Source of the DNA: Dehalococcoidia bacterium
GTDB lineage: Bacteria > Chloroflexota > Dehalococcoidia > UBA2979
Reading direction: 5' to 3'
DNA length: 64,000 nt
Assembly: GCA_023228825.1 (NCBI GenBank)
Contig: JALOAL010000003.1
Coordinates: 1-64,000, forward strand
Shown here: piece after piece, positions 53,401 to 60,881 of the stretch
How the letters are laid out: every line of letters starts with the position of its first letter
Position numbering within the stretch: the stretch's first letter is position 1
Made by a program: the position numbers and the translations under genes
Notes under the pieces: model-generated
Databases searched by the model: none
Told to the model about the DNA's origin: nothing
Seen by the model: the letters and a program-made list of their open reading frames with translations, nothing else

Positions 53401-55403
53401 GCCCTGCTCTCCGAGGCTCCGCCGGCACGTTCGGTAGTCCCGCTGCTCTGGGCCTGCGCGCGCTGATCGGTGATGGTCGCCGGTGCCGCCGCCGGCGGTG
53501 CAGGCACAGTAGGCACAGCCGCAGGCGCTCCCGTCCGCGCCACCTCGGACGACGGTGTGGCCGGGACAGGTGGCGCCGAGGGCGTCGAGGCGACGCCGGG
53601 CCCAGCGGTCGACGGTTCGACGCTGCGTGCGACCTCGGACCTGGCCTCGTCCGGCGTTGAGCCCGCAGCCGGCGTTGGCGAGCCCCGTGAGCCTTCGGAT
53701 GTATCGCGTGCGACGTCGCCCACCGAGGGCGTAGCGGCTCGCGGGATGGCGGCCGGCGGGGTGGCGGCAGGTGCGGCCGGCGCCACGGCGCGCGCGATCG
53801 GTGCGGACGGCGCCGCAGACGTCGAGGACGTAGCGGGCGAGGACGTCGAGGATGCTGCGGAGGGCGGCGGTGCGGCCCCGATGCGGATCGGGATACCGGC
53901 CGGGGGCGCGATCAGGCCGGGGATGCCGGCCCCGTGGGGAAACGTGGCACCACCCGCCTCGGGCGCGTCCGGGTCTGGACGTCCTGCCACCATCGGGAGG
54001 GCGCCCGGGCCGGAGATCCGGCGAAGCGCGGGGGGAGCGCCCGGCACTCGCAGGGCCGGCAGGTCCGGCGCCTGCCAGCGCTGCGCACCGCGCCCCAGCA
54101 GCCGCCCCCGCATGGTCGCGAGGCGCTGCAATGCATCGAACGACGGTGGCCCCTCCAGCACGGGGCCGGACGACGACGACGCGCGCTGTGCGGCGCCCTC
54201 CGCCGCGGACGTCTCGACCGCCGGTGCTCCGGCTTCGACGCTGCGGGCCACCTCCCTACCGGTCGCCGTGGCCCCCGAGGCAGCGGGCTCGGATGGGGAG
54301 TCAGGCGGTGTTGCCGCATCCACGGTGCGCGAGGTGGACAACACGCCGGAACGCGGCGGGGCGACCGGGCCACCAGGCGAGCCTGCCACGTTCCGAGCCG
54401 CCCTCGAAGCCGGCGTCTGCTCCTCGATCTGGACGCGACGGCGTACCGGCAACGGCGAGGGCGTCGAGGCCGTCTGCGGGGTGACCGTGGTCACCTCGGC
54501 GCGGCGCTGCGGGCTGCTGGTGCTGCGGGTCGAGGTCGCCGACGACGGAGACGGCACGCTCGGCGGTGCGGTGGGCTGTGCGGTGGGCTGTGCCGAGGGC
54601 TGTGCCGAGGGCTGTGCCGAGGGCTGTACGGGCGGCCCCTGAGTCACACGTGTCACAGGAGCCGAGGGCTGCGCGGTGGGAGCCAGTGGCGCGGGCTTCG
54701 CCGGGGCGGGGGTGCGGGAAATCGACAGACTGCGGCTCGCCTGCCCGAGGCTGCCGACGCTCGCGGCGGCGTCCACGGCCAGCGGTGGTCCCACGTGCTG
54801 CATCGCAGACGCGGGCGAGAGCCGCGGCGCCGCCGGCGGCGAGGAGGTCGGGCGCGCCTCGGATCCGGGGGCGACGGCCTGCGGCGCGTGCGCAGAAGCC
54901 AAGGGCGCTGCGGGGGTTGCAGGGCGCGCCGCGGGCCGGCTTGGTGCGAAGGGGGAACGCGCCAGGTCCGCAACGGCCGACTGTGGCGAGGTGGTGGCCC
55001 GCCCCGGCAGCCCCGGCAGGAGGGCCGGCGGCGACATCTCGAACGAGCGGGCGGCGGGATGGGCGGCCACGGCGCCGGCGGGCGCGCCGGCCAACGCCGC
55101 CTGCGCACGGGTGACGAGGGGGCGCGAGGTGCGAATGGACCGCGTGGCCACCGGGAACCGGCGGTGGTAGCGCATCAGCGGGCGCACCGCCTCGCCCAGC
55201 ACGCCGCCCATGGCGTCCCCGGCCCAGGGCGCGTACAACGCACGCTGCAGCGGGCCGGTACGCGGAAGCGGCGCATAGATCCGGGTGGCAAGGTGGCCCC
55301 CCGGGGAGGTCTGGACGCCAAACAGCCGCCCGACCGTGTGCAATGCACGCGGGAGCGGCGGGTACGTCACACCACCGAAGTCAGATCCCGACCCGGAACC
55401 CAT
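50493..55403 (-). CDS. Giant low-complexity Pro/Ala/Ser-rich protein in the tape-measure position
   Basis: The 1636 residues are dominated by Pro, Ala, Ser, Gly, Thr and Val. Only the first ~100 residues (YPPLPRALHTVGRLFG, TRIYAPLPRTGPLQRALYAP) and the last ~60 (EDAQREALMQFAMSDEFEGR, then LMEFLEERLLGEIERRGG) look foldable. QPSA/QPTA tandem units lie near 260-285, and a short motif VARS, VART, IARA or similar recurs throughout (see findings). There is no signal peptide or membrane helix. It lies between the second tube protein (23-base overlap) and LysM (ATGA overlap), exactly where a tape-measure protein is found in phage and eCIS clusters. It could be a tape measure of unusual composition, a tube-filling cargo or a scaffold. 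I do not recognise a family. Confidence 0.75.
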   Translation of the reverse strand: MGSGSGSDFGGVTYPPLPRALHTVGRLFGVQTSPGGHLATRIYAPLPRTGPLQRALYAPWAGDAMGGVLGEAVRPLMRYHRRFPVATRSIRTSRPLVTRAQAALAGAPAGAVAAHPAARSFEMSPPALLPGLPGRATTSPQSAVADLARSPFAPSRPAARPATPAAPLASAHAPQAVAPGSEARPTSSPPAAPRLSPASAMQHVGPPLAVDAAASVGSLGQASRSLSISRTPAPAKPAPLAPTAQPSAPVTRVTQGPPVQPSAQPSAQPSAQPTAQPTAPPSVPSPSSATSTRSTSSPQRRAEVTTVTPQTASTPSPLPVRRRVQIEEQTPASRAARNVAGSPGGPVAPPRSGVLSTSRTVDAATPPDSPSEPAASGATATGREVARSVEAGAPAVETSAAEGAAQRASSSSGPVLEGPPSFDALQRLATMRGRLLGRGAQRWQAPDLPALRVPGAPPALRRISGPGALPMVAGRPDPDAPEAGGATFPHGAGIPGLIAPPAGIPIRIGAAPPPSAASSTSSPATSSTSAAPSAPIARAVAPAAPAATPPAAIPRAATPSVGDVARDTSEGSRGSPTPAAGSTPDEARSEVARSVEPSTAGPGVASTPSAPPVPATPSSEVARTGAPAAVPTVPAPPAAAPATITDQRAQAQSSGTTERAGGASESRADTGLSGSMFALRRLSDLGELGGTSLLPRAPFVARSMSDPLVAASRSGGGGGGGEMVAPPGVVVRQPGPSATERGVEASPSPNAATRPTSRPTPPAAPSAAPPPVSGAPSRPIARAATDAAEAVASRAGVPGTRGDAPQGSAPPAPRAGASPSAGAPAAGGPASNPSGQTGGGGTVARSSMPASPRPASSEATHSTSATPPAVPGHFGAPGGASRGASASGAPVSPSTPSAVSSIVSFLNGRAGESPAARSPESSFWPTSAAPRVEAGRASEGSTSLTTPSPEVARTPAPSAPEAGASALNAGGAGASASSTDVTAASERGDAGGPTVGAASAGAEGQAIGRSLSLPAATSRDGGSAEGLTHGGAASVSAGAPGMPMGGVSASSLPVGPSGVTVVGGGDAAASMAHRTTQDVPSASREAAPPSEGPPAPASHVATAAQRVPADLVARRIARMFGTAGTGGSAPGIAGALGAVSAGAGFAASAPVTGSGFFVRRAAMPSALAGSAPARDGGLSRQAAATSGTASREARRLTVSSLERQRMPMRRLSPTPGAARAWASGSAAATSVGQGSVGRARTWRGVAGPSGIASAAPVRGGALEFASRLGASNAGRGVRRETGATTDAAARGSGFSAASTSRGPQHTMSGGFLAPHVASMPGALSRSMLAGVSRSGSGAGRGEVAAALASRGHAGPPRTSGSLALARSLEIAVPASSPRALRAGAPLGARAATALAGATGLASLEVARSVRGQALGGMAGHVQTGSTGAGALASRLPAAPGMGVAPLQALAMGDGPASIASRSSASSMPSMSSMSSMPRSASVSPLGIARSMVGSLPVSGAGAMGGVANAAGEVARTVAEEAATQQVARLTEGRVADGLSPTSNAGGYSGGQAGGASAGWASAGGGVQRAVVGGGPAGESSAGGAAPVGGAAEDAQREALMQFAMSDEFEGRLMEFLEERLLGEIERRGGRYGGWFA

Positions 55404-55836
55404 GGTGGGCGATTTCCAGTTCCTCGGTCGCCACCTCGCTGGAGGAGGCGGCGAACTTTGGCCCGGTCCACTTCACGGGGAAGGCGTCATAGAACACCCA
55501 CACCCGCATCGGCATGCCCTGCCCATCCACCATGGCCAGCGCGGCCATGGTGCGCTCCAGGGAGCCGCCGTTGCCCTCGAAGCCTTCGCCGGAGGACTTT
55601 CGGAACCAGTCGAACAGGTTGTTGTCAGTCGTAACGCCGCGCTTCAGGATCAGGTTCGGCCACTTGATGCGCCCGGGCAGTTTGTGGACGTACTCGTTCT
55701 GGCCACCCTCTTCGATGGTGTGGCCGGCCCCCTGCTCGATCTCCACCTGCAGGCCGGAGACCTCCGTGAACGCGCCGATGCGGACGCCATCGACCTCGAA
55801 GATGAACTGACCGGTAAAGGGAGGGTGGCTAGGCAA
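55381..55836 (-). CDS. Second tail tube-like protein
   Basis: The 151-residue protein has the gp19/T4-tube-like layout: FIFEVDGVRIGAFTEVSGLQVEIEQ, then KLPGRIKWPNLILKRGVTTDNNLFDWF and an end TEELEIAHHGFRVGI. It is a paralogue of the tube protein at 56373-56804, as in other eCIS loci, where a second tube protein joins the tube to the baseplate adaptor (Pvc5-like). Its start overlaps the small upstream gene and its stop overlaps the large protein. Confidence 0.9.
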   Translation of the reverse strand: MPSHPPFTGQFIFEVDGVRIGAFTEVSGLQVEIEQGAGHTIEEGGQNEYVHKLPGRIKWPNLILKRGVTTDNNLFDWFRKSSGEGFEGNGGSLERTMAALAMVDGQGMPMRVWVFYDAFPVKWTGPKFAASSSEVATEELEIAHHGFRVGI

Positions 55837-55999
55837 GTTGCTTCACCCCCTCCCATGCCCGTCTGTTCAGGTCCGCGACCTTGGCCACCAGCATCAGCCG
55901 GTCGTCATGTTCCAGGTCGACCAGTCGGTCGATGTCCCAGTGGAGGTGGTAGGCGAGGTACGTAACCTCGTCCCACGCGTCCACCTGGGGATAGGTCAT
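55829..55999 (-). CDS. Small DUF6760-like protein
   Basis: A 56-residue protein begins MTYPQVDAWDEVTYLAYHLH, then WDIDRLVDLEHDDRLMLVAK and VADLNRRAWEG. The pattern of an HW pair, LEHDDR and a helical end matches the short DUF6760 family, which is found near eCIS tubes. The ATG at 55999 shares a base with the preceding stop (TGATG), and the stop overlaps the second tube gene by 8 bases. It is shorter than the minimum often reported by gene callers and is easily missed. Confidence 0.8.
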   Translation of the reverse strand: MTYPQVDAWDEVTYLAYHLHWDIDRLVDLEHDDRLMLVAKVADLNRRAWEGVKQLA

Positions 56000-56376
56000 C
56001 AGACGCCGGCGGCGGCCACTCCCAAAGGGACCGGCACCGCCTGCGGCTGGTGCTGTTCTTCCAGCACCGCGGCCTGCTCCGCCGCGCCACCGAAGTTGAT
56101 GCGCGTGTAGAAGTCCTGCAGGTACGCCAGGTCGCTGGAGAACATGCCCTCAATGGTCTTCGGCGTGATCTGCGGCACGGAACCCAGTTTCACGATCGTC
56201 CGGGAGAGCACGATGACCGTGAGGTACGCCTCGTTCTCCTTGACGCGCGCGTCCCGCAGCGGCTCGATCTCGTCGCGGGCTGTGGCCAGGCGCATGACGC
56301 CCTCACGGTGCAGCGTGCCGTGGTCGTCCACGAAACCGCGAGGCAGCGTGAACGGGAATTCCGTCTGCAGGCTCAT
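55999..56376 (-). CDS. Tail assembly protein (gp41-like)
   Basis: The 125-residue protein begins TEFPFTLPRGFVDDHGTLHREGVMRLATARDEIEPLRD and has VLSRTIVKLGSVPQITPKTIEGMFSSDLAYLQDFYTRIN, matching the phage tail assembly (gp41/T4-like chaperone) family that precedes tape-measure genes. The start overlaps the tube stop (ATGA) and the stop overlaps the next start. It is likely needed to build the tube with the tape-measure protein. Confidence 0.85.
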   Translation of the reverse strand: MSLQTEFPFTLPRGFVDDHGTLHREGVMRLATARDEIEPLRDARVKENEAYLTVIVLSRTIVKLGSVPQITPKTIEGMFSSDLAYLQDFYTRINFGGAAEQAAVLEEQHQPQAVPVPLGVAAAGV

Positions 56377-56804
56377 GCGCGGACCATCCCTTCATGCGTG
56401 ATGGTCAGTTCCTCAACCACGATCTCATCCGAGCCGGCGTTGAGGTCAGAGCCCTTCCAGTGGCTCGGCCAGCCGTTCTCGAAGTTCCAGCGCGCCACCT
56501 CGGCGCCCATGGAGTCGTAGATCACGATGGAGCCGTTGCGGCGGGCGGCGTCGATGTCGCCGTTCAGCACCACCTGGCGCCACTCCCAGAGCGCCTGGGA
56601 GTCGTCCAGGCGGCGCTTCAGCACCACATCCGCCCACTTGGGGGAGCCGGGCACCTTGCGGATGAGCAGTTTGCCGTCCGCCGTGGACTCCTTGTACTCG
56701 ATGACGTTCGTCTCGGAGTCGATCCCGGTGGCTTCCTTGAACTGGGCCACCGTGACCCCATCGATCTCGACGAAGAAGGCGGACGTAGTGAGCAGGTCTG
56801 GCAT
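56373..56804 (-). CDS. Tail tube protein (gp19-like)
   Basis: The 143-residue protein has the contractile tube pattern: FFVEIDGVTVAQFKEATGIDSETNVIEYKES, then KWADVVLKRRLDDSQALWEWRQ and NGSIVIYDSMGAEVARWNFENGWPSHWKG. It forms the inner tube (Pvc1/Afp1-like hexamers). It lies 41 bases downstream of the sheath gene. Confidence 0.93.
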   Translation of the reverse strand: MPDLLTTSAFFVEIDGVTVAQFKEATGIDSETNVIEYKESTADGKLLIRKVPGSPKWADVVLKRRLDDSQALWEWRQVVLNGDIDAARRNGSIVIYDSMGAEVARWNFENGWPSHWKGSDLNAGSDEIVVEELTITHEGMVRA

Positions 56805-56845
56805 GTTCGTTTACCCCTTTGCGTGCGTTCTTGGCCCGTCGAGTG

Positions 56846-58075
56846 CTACTCGACGCCCGGGCCGGCCCACTGGCCGATGCGGATGACCACGAACTCGGCC
56901 GGCTTCACAGCCGCCACGCCGATCTCGATGGTGACGCGCCCCTCGTCCACGGACTCCCGCGGGTTGGTCTCTTCGTCACACTTCACGTAGAAGCCCTGGT
57001 CCGGCGTGGCGCCCACCATGGCGCCCTGGCGCCAGAGGCCCAGCAGGAACGAGTTCACCGTGCGCCGGGCGCGGGCCCAGAGGTTCGCGTCGTTCGGCTC
57101 AAAGACCACCCACTGGGTGCCGCCCAGCAGCGAGTCCTCGATGTAGTTGAACAGGCGGCGGACGTTCAGGTACCGCCACAGCGGGTCTGAGGAGGTGGTG
57201 CGAGCGCCCCACACCCGGATGCCCCGCACCCCGAAGGCGCGGATGGCGTTGATGCCCACCGGGTTCAGGATCTCCTGCTCGCCCGTGGTCATCTGGTACT
57301 CAAGGTCCAGCGCGCCGCGCAGCACCTCGTTCGCGGGGGCCTTCCAGACGCCCACGCCGTCCGTGCGGGCCCACAGGCCGGCCAGGTGGCCGGACGGCGG
57401 GACCGTGATCACCTTCGGCAGGTCGTTGGTGGGCTTCGCCAGCGGGTTGGCGATGCGAATGTGCGGGTAGTAGAGCGCCGCGAACATGGAGTCGTACCCG
57501 GCGTTCGTGCGCCACTCCAGCACCTGCTGCGGGTTCATGGCCGGCGGCGAGTCCAGGATCGCCATGCGGTCCTTCTGGCTCTCGCAGTGGTTGACCAGCG
57601 CGAGTTGGACGCCCTGCCAGGTGTCCATGTCCACCGCACCCTCGGCGTTGCGGGCCACCGTGATCAGGTCCGGGACGGCCACCATGGTGACGTCTTCCGC
57701 CACCGCCAGGCCGTTGATGCCCGTGCGCAGCGCCTCGTTACCCACCAGGTCGTCTGCGGCCACCGGACGCGGGTTCCCGTCCGCGTCCAGGTGCGGCACC
57801 TTCACGATGTAGGCGCGGCCGCCACCGTTGGCGAAGAAGCCGTACACCGCGTGCGGCAGGACCGCACCTTCCACGAACGAGCCGTAGGCGCGCTCGAACT
57901 GGGACCAGTTGGTCACCAGCGTGGGGCGCACCCCCTCCGGGTCGTCCGGGTTCCCCTCCGGGGCCTTCTCCGTAAACCCGACGAAGGCTGCGACTGCCGT
58001 CGCCACACCCTGCACCGGTCGAGAACCGCCCTCGACTTCCTCGACGTAGACGCCGGGCGCCTGATAGACAGCCAT
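56846..58075 (-). CDS. Contractile tail sheath protein
   Basis: The 409-residue protein has the sheath N terminus AVYQAPGVYVEEVEGGSRPVQGVATAVAAFVGFTEKAPEG. The C-terminal domain has NPVGINAIRAFGVRGIRVWGARTTSSDPLWRYLNVRRLFNYIEDSL, a typical hydrophobic sheath/tube contact region. The ATG at 58075 follows GGAAGG at 8 bases. It is the outer contractile layer of the particle, and only one sheath gene is present. Confidence 0.95.
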   Translation of the reverse strand: MAVYQAPGVYVEEVEGGSRPVQGVATAVAAFVGFTEKAPEGNPDDPEGVRPTLVTNWSQFERAYGSFVEGAVLPHAVYGFFANGGGRAYIVKVPHLDADGNPRPVAADDLVGNEALRTGINGLAVAEDVTMVAVPDLITVARNAEGAVDMDTWQGVQLALVNHCESQKDRMAILDSPPAMNPQQVLEWRTNAGYDSMFAALYYPHIRIANPLAKPTNDLPKVITVPPSGHLAGLWARTDGVGVWKAPANEVLRGALDLEYQMTTGEQEILNPVGINAIRAFGVRGIRVWGARTTSSDPLWRYLNVRRLFNYIEDSLLGGTQWVVFEPNDANLWARARRTVNSFLLGLWRQGAMVGATPDQGFYVKCDEETNPRESVDEGRVTIEIGVAAVKPAEFVVIRIGQWAGPGVE

Positions 58076-58085
58076 CTTGCCTTCC

Positions 58086-58436
58086 TTACCGGGCGGAAGC
58101 GGCCTGTACCGCCTCCACAAGCCCCTGTGCACTCAACGTGGATTCGTAGGAGTCCAGTTCCCGCCGCCCCGGCACCACTCGCATCACGAGACGGTTGCTG
58201 GAGCAGGCGATCACGGTGACCCCCGGACGGCGTGCGAGCACGGACGCCGCCACTGCTTCATACCGACGGTCGTCCCAGTCCACGACCACCACGTCAGGGT
58301 GGCCGGCGTCCAGGCGCTGGAGGATCCCGGATTCGTCGGCTGGCTCTGACACGCACGGAATGCGTGCGTCCTCCAGCACTCCGAGGACGCCGAGGCGCAT
58401 GACTGCTCCGAAGTCGCCAACCAGCGCGCTCGCCAT
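58086..58436 (-). CDS. Receiver-like domain protein without output domain
   Basis: The 116-residue protein has a CheY-like fold pattern: a hydrophobic strand MRLGVLGVLEDA, HPDVVVVDWDD with a possible phospho-acceptor D53, a later strand GVTVIACSS and a C-terminal helix. It has no DNA-binding part. It lies between the DUF4255 gene and the sheath gene, 10 bases before the sheath gene, which is unusual in eCIS loci. It may bind another receiver or regulate assembly. Confidence 0.6.
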   Translation of the reverse strand: MASALVGDFGAVMRLGVLGVLEDARIPCVSEPADESGILQRLDAGHPDVVVVDWDDRRYEAVAASVLARRPGVTVIACSSNRLVMRVVPGRRELDSYESTLSAQGLVEAVQAASAR

Positions 58437-58533
58437 CGGTTCTCCGCCCAGTGACCGCTTCTGGCGAGCGTAGGAGCGCGCCGCATGCGGCCGGCAGGAT
58501 CGCCAGGGCCATGGGAAGGGACGCGCATGGGGA

Positions 58534-59193
58534 TCATTCGGCCCCCCCGCCCGTGCCGTCCGGACCGCCCGGCGGTATGCCCGGCGGTTTTGGAGACGCC
58601 AGGTTCCGCTCCCGCCGCGCGCTCGGCGTCCCCGTGACCGCCTCGACGGCTCCGAGGTCCACGGAGGTGACGGGTGGGCCGGCCTTGGTGAGCACGGAGG
58701 CGTCCACCGTGGCCGTCACGATGACGTCCAGGGAGGCCTTCAACTGCCCGCCCATGGAGGCCCAGAACTCGCTGCTCTCCGCGCCGTCGAAGCGGGCCAC
58801 CTGCAGGCGCGGCACCGGGCGCGACTCGCCCAGGATGCCCTGGATGTAGTGCTCCGGGATCAGCGGCTGTCGCAGGCAGGCCACCAGGATGGCGCCCAGC
58901 AACTGGTGCTCGTCCCGGATCTCGGACGTCCACGTGGTGATCAGATAACGGAAGTCGATGCGAGGCGGCGTGGGGCGGTGGAAGCGCTCCGAGTCGCGTT
59001 CCACCAGGTCCATGCCCCCCTGAGACTCCGTCTGGTTGCGCCGGATGTCCCAGACGAACAGGTTGATGGTGGGGCGCGTCACACGGCTGCGCCACTCGTT
59101 GTCCGGCGCCTCGTAGGCCACGTCCACGCGGTCGTCCAGGGGCACTTCCCCACGGAGGAAGTCCTCCAGCGTCTGGTCCAGCAGGTGGAGCAT
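58534..59193 (-). CDS. DUF4255 tail terminator-like protein
   Basis: The 219-residue protein has the DUF4255/Pvc16 N-terminal pattern: LLDQTLEDFLRGEVPL, then RVDVAYEAPDNEWRSRVTRPTINLFVWDIRRNQTE and FRYLITTWTSEIRDEHQLLGAIL. Members form the cap that ends tube and sheath growth. The C-terminal part is Pro/Gly-rich. It lies at the start of the structural genes with the receiver-like gene. Confidence 0.9.
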   Translation of the reverse strand: MLHLLDQTLEDFLRGEVPLDDRVDVAYEAPDNEWRSRVTRPTINLFVWDIRRNQTESQGGMDLVERDSERFHRPTPPRIDFRYLITTWTSEIRDEHQLLGAILVACLRQPLIPEHYIQGILGESRPVPRLQVARFDGAESSEFWASMGGQLKASLDVIVTATVDASVLTKAGPPVTSVDLGAVEAVTGTPSARRERNLASPKPPGIPPGGPDGTGGGAE

Positions 59194-59202
59194 GTCCGCG
59201 CC

Positions 59203-59829
59203 CTAGATCAGGCCGTGGCGCACGGCCAGGGCCACGGCCTGGGCGCGGTTGCGGCAGTTCATCTTCACGAGCAGGTCGTGGACGATGCGCTTCACCATGC
59301 GCTCGGAGTAGGCCAGGGAACCCGCGATCTCGTTCGTGTCGCAGCCGTCCGCCAGTTCGCGCAGCACGGACACCTCGCGCGGGCCAATGTCGAACGCAGC
59401 GTGGCGACGGCCTCTGGCGGCGCTCTCCAGGATCTTCGCCAGCAGGCGTGCCGGCACGGCGCTCTGTCCCGTGGCCACTGTGCGCAGCGCGGCCGTCAGC
59501 GGCGCCGGGGCCAGTTCGTCACGCAGGAGGATGCCCGAGACGCCGGCTTCGATCGCGTCCACCAGCGCGGGATCGTGCTGGTCGCGCACCAGGGCCACCA
59601 GGCCTACCTCGCTCCCGCGCTGCAGGTGGACCACCTCGCCGAGGTGCCCCCCGCTGGCGTCGAAGACCAGCACGCTGGCCTCCTCCGCCTCGATGCGCCG
59701 GGTGAGACGATCCGTTTCGCCCGCGACGCGGATGCCCTCCGCCTCCAGGCTCGCGGTCAGCCCGCGCCGGTAGATGGGGTTCGGGTCTTCGATCCAGACG
59801 GACAGTCTGCCCTGCGGTGTGGGAGTCAT
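59203..59829 (-). CDS. LuxR/NarL-type response regulator
   Basis: The 208-residue protein has a receiver domain (E14, D15, phospho-acceptor D57 in VLVFDASG) and a C-terminal LuxR-type helix-turn-helix, about 145-205, with GPREVSVLRELADGCDTNEI and YSERMVKRIVHDLLVKMNC. It has no neighbouring histidine kinase. It is 9 bases before the DUF4255 gene and is probably a regulator of the eCIS genes. Confidence 0.85.
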   Translation of the reverse strand: MTPTPQGRLSVWIEDPNPIYRRGLTASLEAEGIRVAGETDRLTRRIEAEEASVLVFDASGGHLGEVVHLQRGSEVGLVALVRDQHDPALVDAIEAGVSGILLRDELAPAPLTAALRTVATGQSAVPARLLAKILESAARGRRHAAFDIGPREVSVLRELADGCDTNEIAGSLAYSERMVKRIVHDLLVKMNCRNRAQAVALAVRHGLI

Positions 59830-60047
59830 GAGGGCATTCGACCACGCCTCGCGGGCCCCTCACAGGGCCGGACGTGCCAACGCGGGGGCCATCGTGCGGG
59901 ACTATCAAGGCAGCCTCACGCACAACCGGGCAGCCCCGGTTGCCCTCGCCGTGCCCGACCGGCGCACGGACGGTGCACGGACGGGCAGCCGGGGTGCGCG
60001 CAGGGGCAACGCACGGCGGGTCGACGGATGGGGGACGAGGAACGCAC

Positions 60048-60073
60048 GACGCCCCGCGTGTCGGCGGGGCGTC
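60048..60073 (-). terminator. Hairpin after the LuxR-type gene
   Basis: GACGCCCCGC, loop and GCGGGGCGTC form a 10-bp stem 28-53 bases beyond the stop of the LuxR-type gene at 60101. The following minus-strand sequence is only weakly T-rich, so it could be an attenuator. The rest of the 271-base gap 59830-60100 shows no gene. Confidence 0.5.
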
Positions 60074-60100
60074 TGGCTCAGGCGCAGGGTGTCAGCGGCG

Positions 60101-60706
60101 CTAGATCAGGCCGCGACGGATCCCCAGTGCGACCGCCTCCGCGCGCGAACGCGCGCCGAGTTCCTCCAGGATCTCGGAGACCGCGTGCTTGATCGTGCGT
60201 TCCGAGTAGCCCAGTTGGTCCGAGATCTGGCGCGTCACGGCGCCCTGCGCCAGCAGGCGCAACACCTCTACATTGCGGGCCGAGAGGCTCGTGGAGTGCC
60301 CGTTCTCCAGCAGGTTCACCTGCAACCCGCTGGCGGCGGCGCGTACGCCAGCCATCAACTGCTCCGGCTTCAGGGCCGCCCGTGGCAGCACTCCCATGAC
60401 CGAGTTCGCCTCGCGTATTCGGTCCGCCAGGGGGGCGTCCGTGCAGACCACCACGGGGACGGAAAAACGGGCGCGCATCGCGGCCTCTGGGGACGCGATG
60501 ATGAGCGCGACTGGGAGGCCGTCCGGAACGTGGTCCGCGTGGAACTCGACGGCTACCGATTGGTCCGCGGACAGGCACGCCACCAGCCCGCGGCGAAAGA
60601 TCTCGTTGTCGTCGACTATGCCGATGCTGATGGGGTCCAACTGACGCCTTCCAGCGATTCCGCTCACGCGGTGCCTGATGCGGAGACACACGCGAGGAAT
60701 CGCCAC
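60101..60706 (-). CDS. LuxR/NarL-type regulator with degenerate receiver
   Basis: The 201-residue protein has an N-terminal receiver-like domain, ISIGIVDDNEIFRRGLVACL, keeping the D32/D33 pair. The usual phospho-acceptor Asp is replaced (PVALIIASPEA, A71/S72 at the strand end). The C-terminal LuxR-type HTH (about 135-200) has LSARNVEVLRLLAQGAVTRQISDQLGYSERTIK. It resembles the regulator at 59203 and probably arose by duplication. It is divergent from the AAA+ ATPase gene, with a 175-base gap that should hold both promoters. Confidence 0.82.
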   Translation of the reverse strand: MAIPRVCLRIRHRVSGIAGRRQLDPISIGIVDDNEIFRRGLVACLSADQSVAVEFHADHVPDGLPVALIIASPEAAMRARFSVPVVVCTDAPLADRIREANSVMGVLPRAALKPEQLMAGVRAAASGLQVNLLENGHSTSLSARNVEVLRLLAQGAVTRQISDQLGYSERTIKHAVSEILEELGARSRAEAVALGIRRGLI

Positions 60707-60881
60707 CCTAGGGCGTCAGCCATAGGTTCCCCGCCGCTGGATATTGTCTGACGACCTGTCAATTCCCCAACCAGACGGTTACCAATCGTGACAGAAGCGC
60801 AACAGTCCTCGTAGTAAGCCATCTACGGCTAGGATGTTTGCTGCGGTCGACTGTCCGTGACCAGCGGGGAAACACCTGACG

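Noticed and set aside
52192..55634. Long plus-strand open frames opposite the giant eCIS protein
   Set aside because: They are antisense to a GC-rich low-complexity gene, show Arg/Gly/Pro-rich random composition and no recognisable domain.
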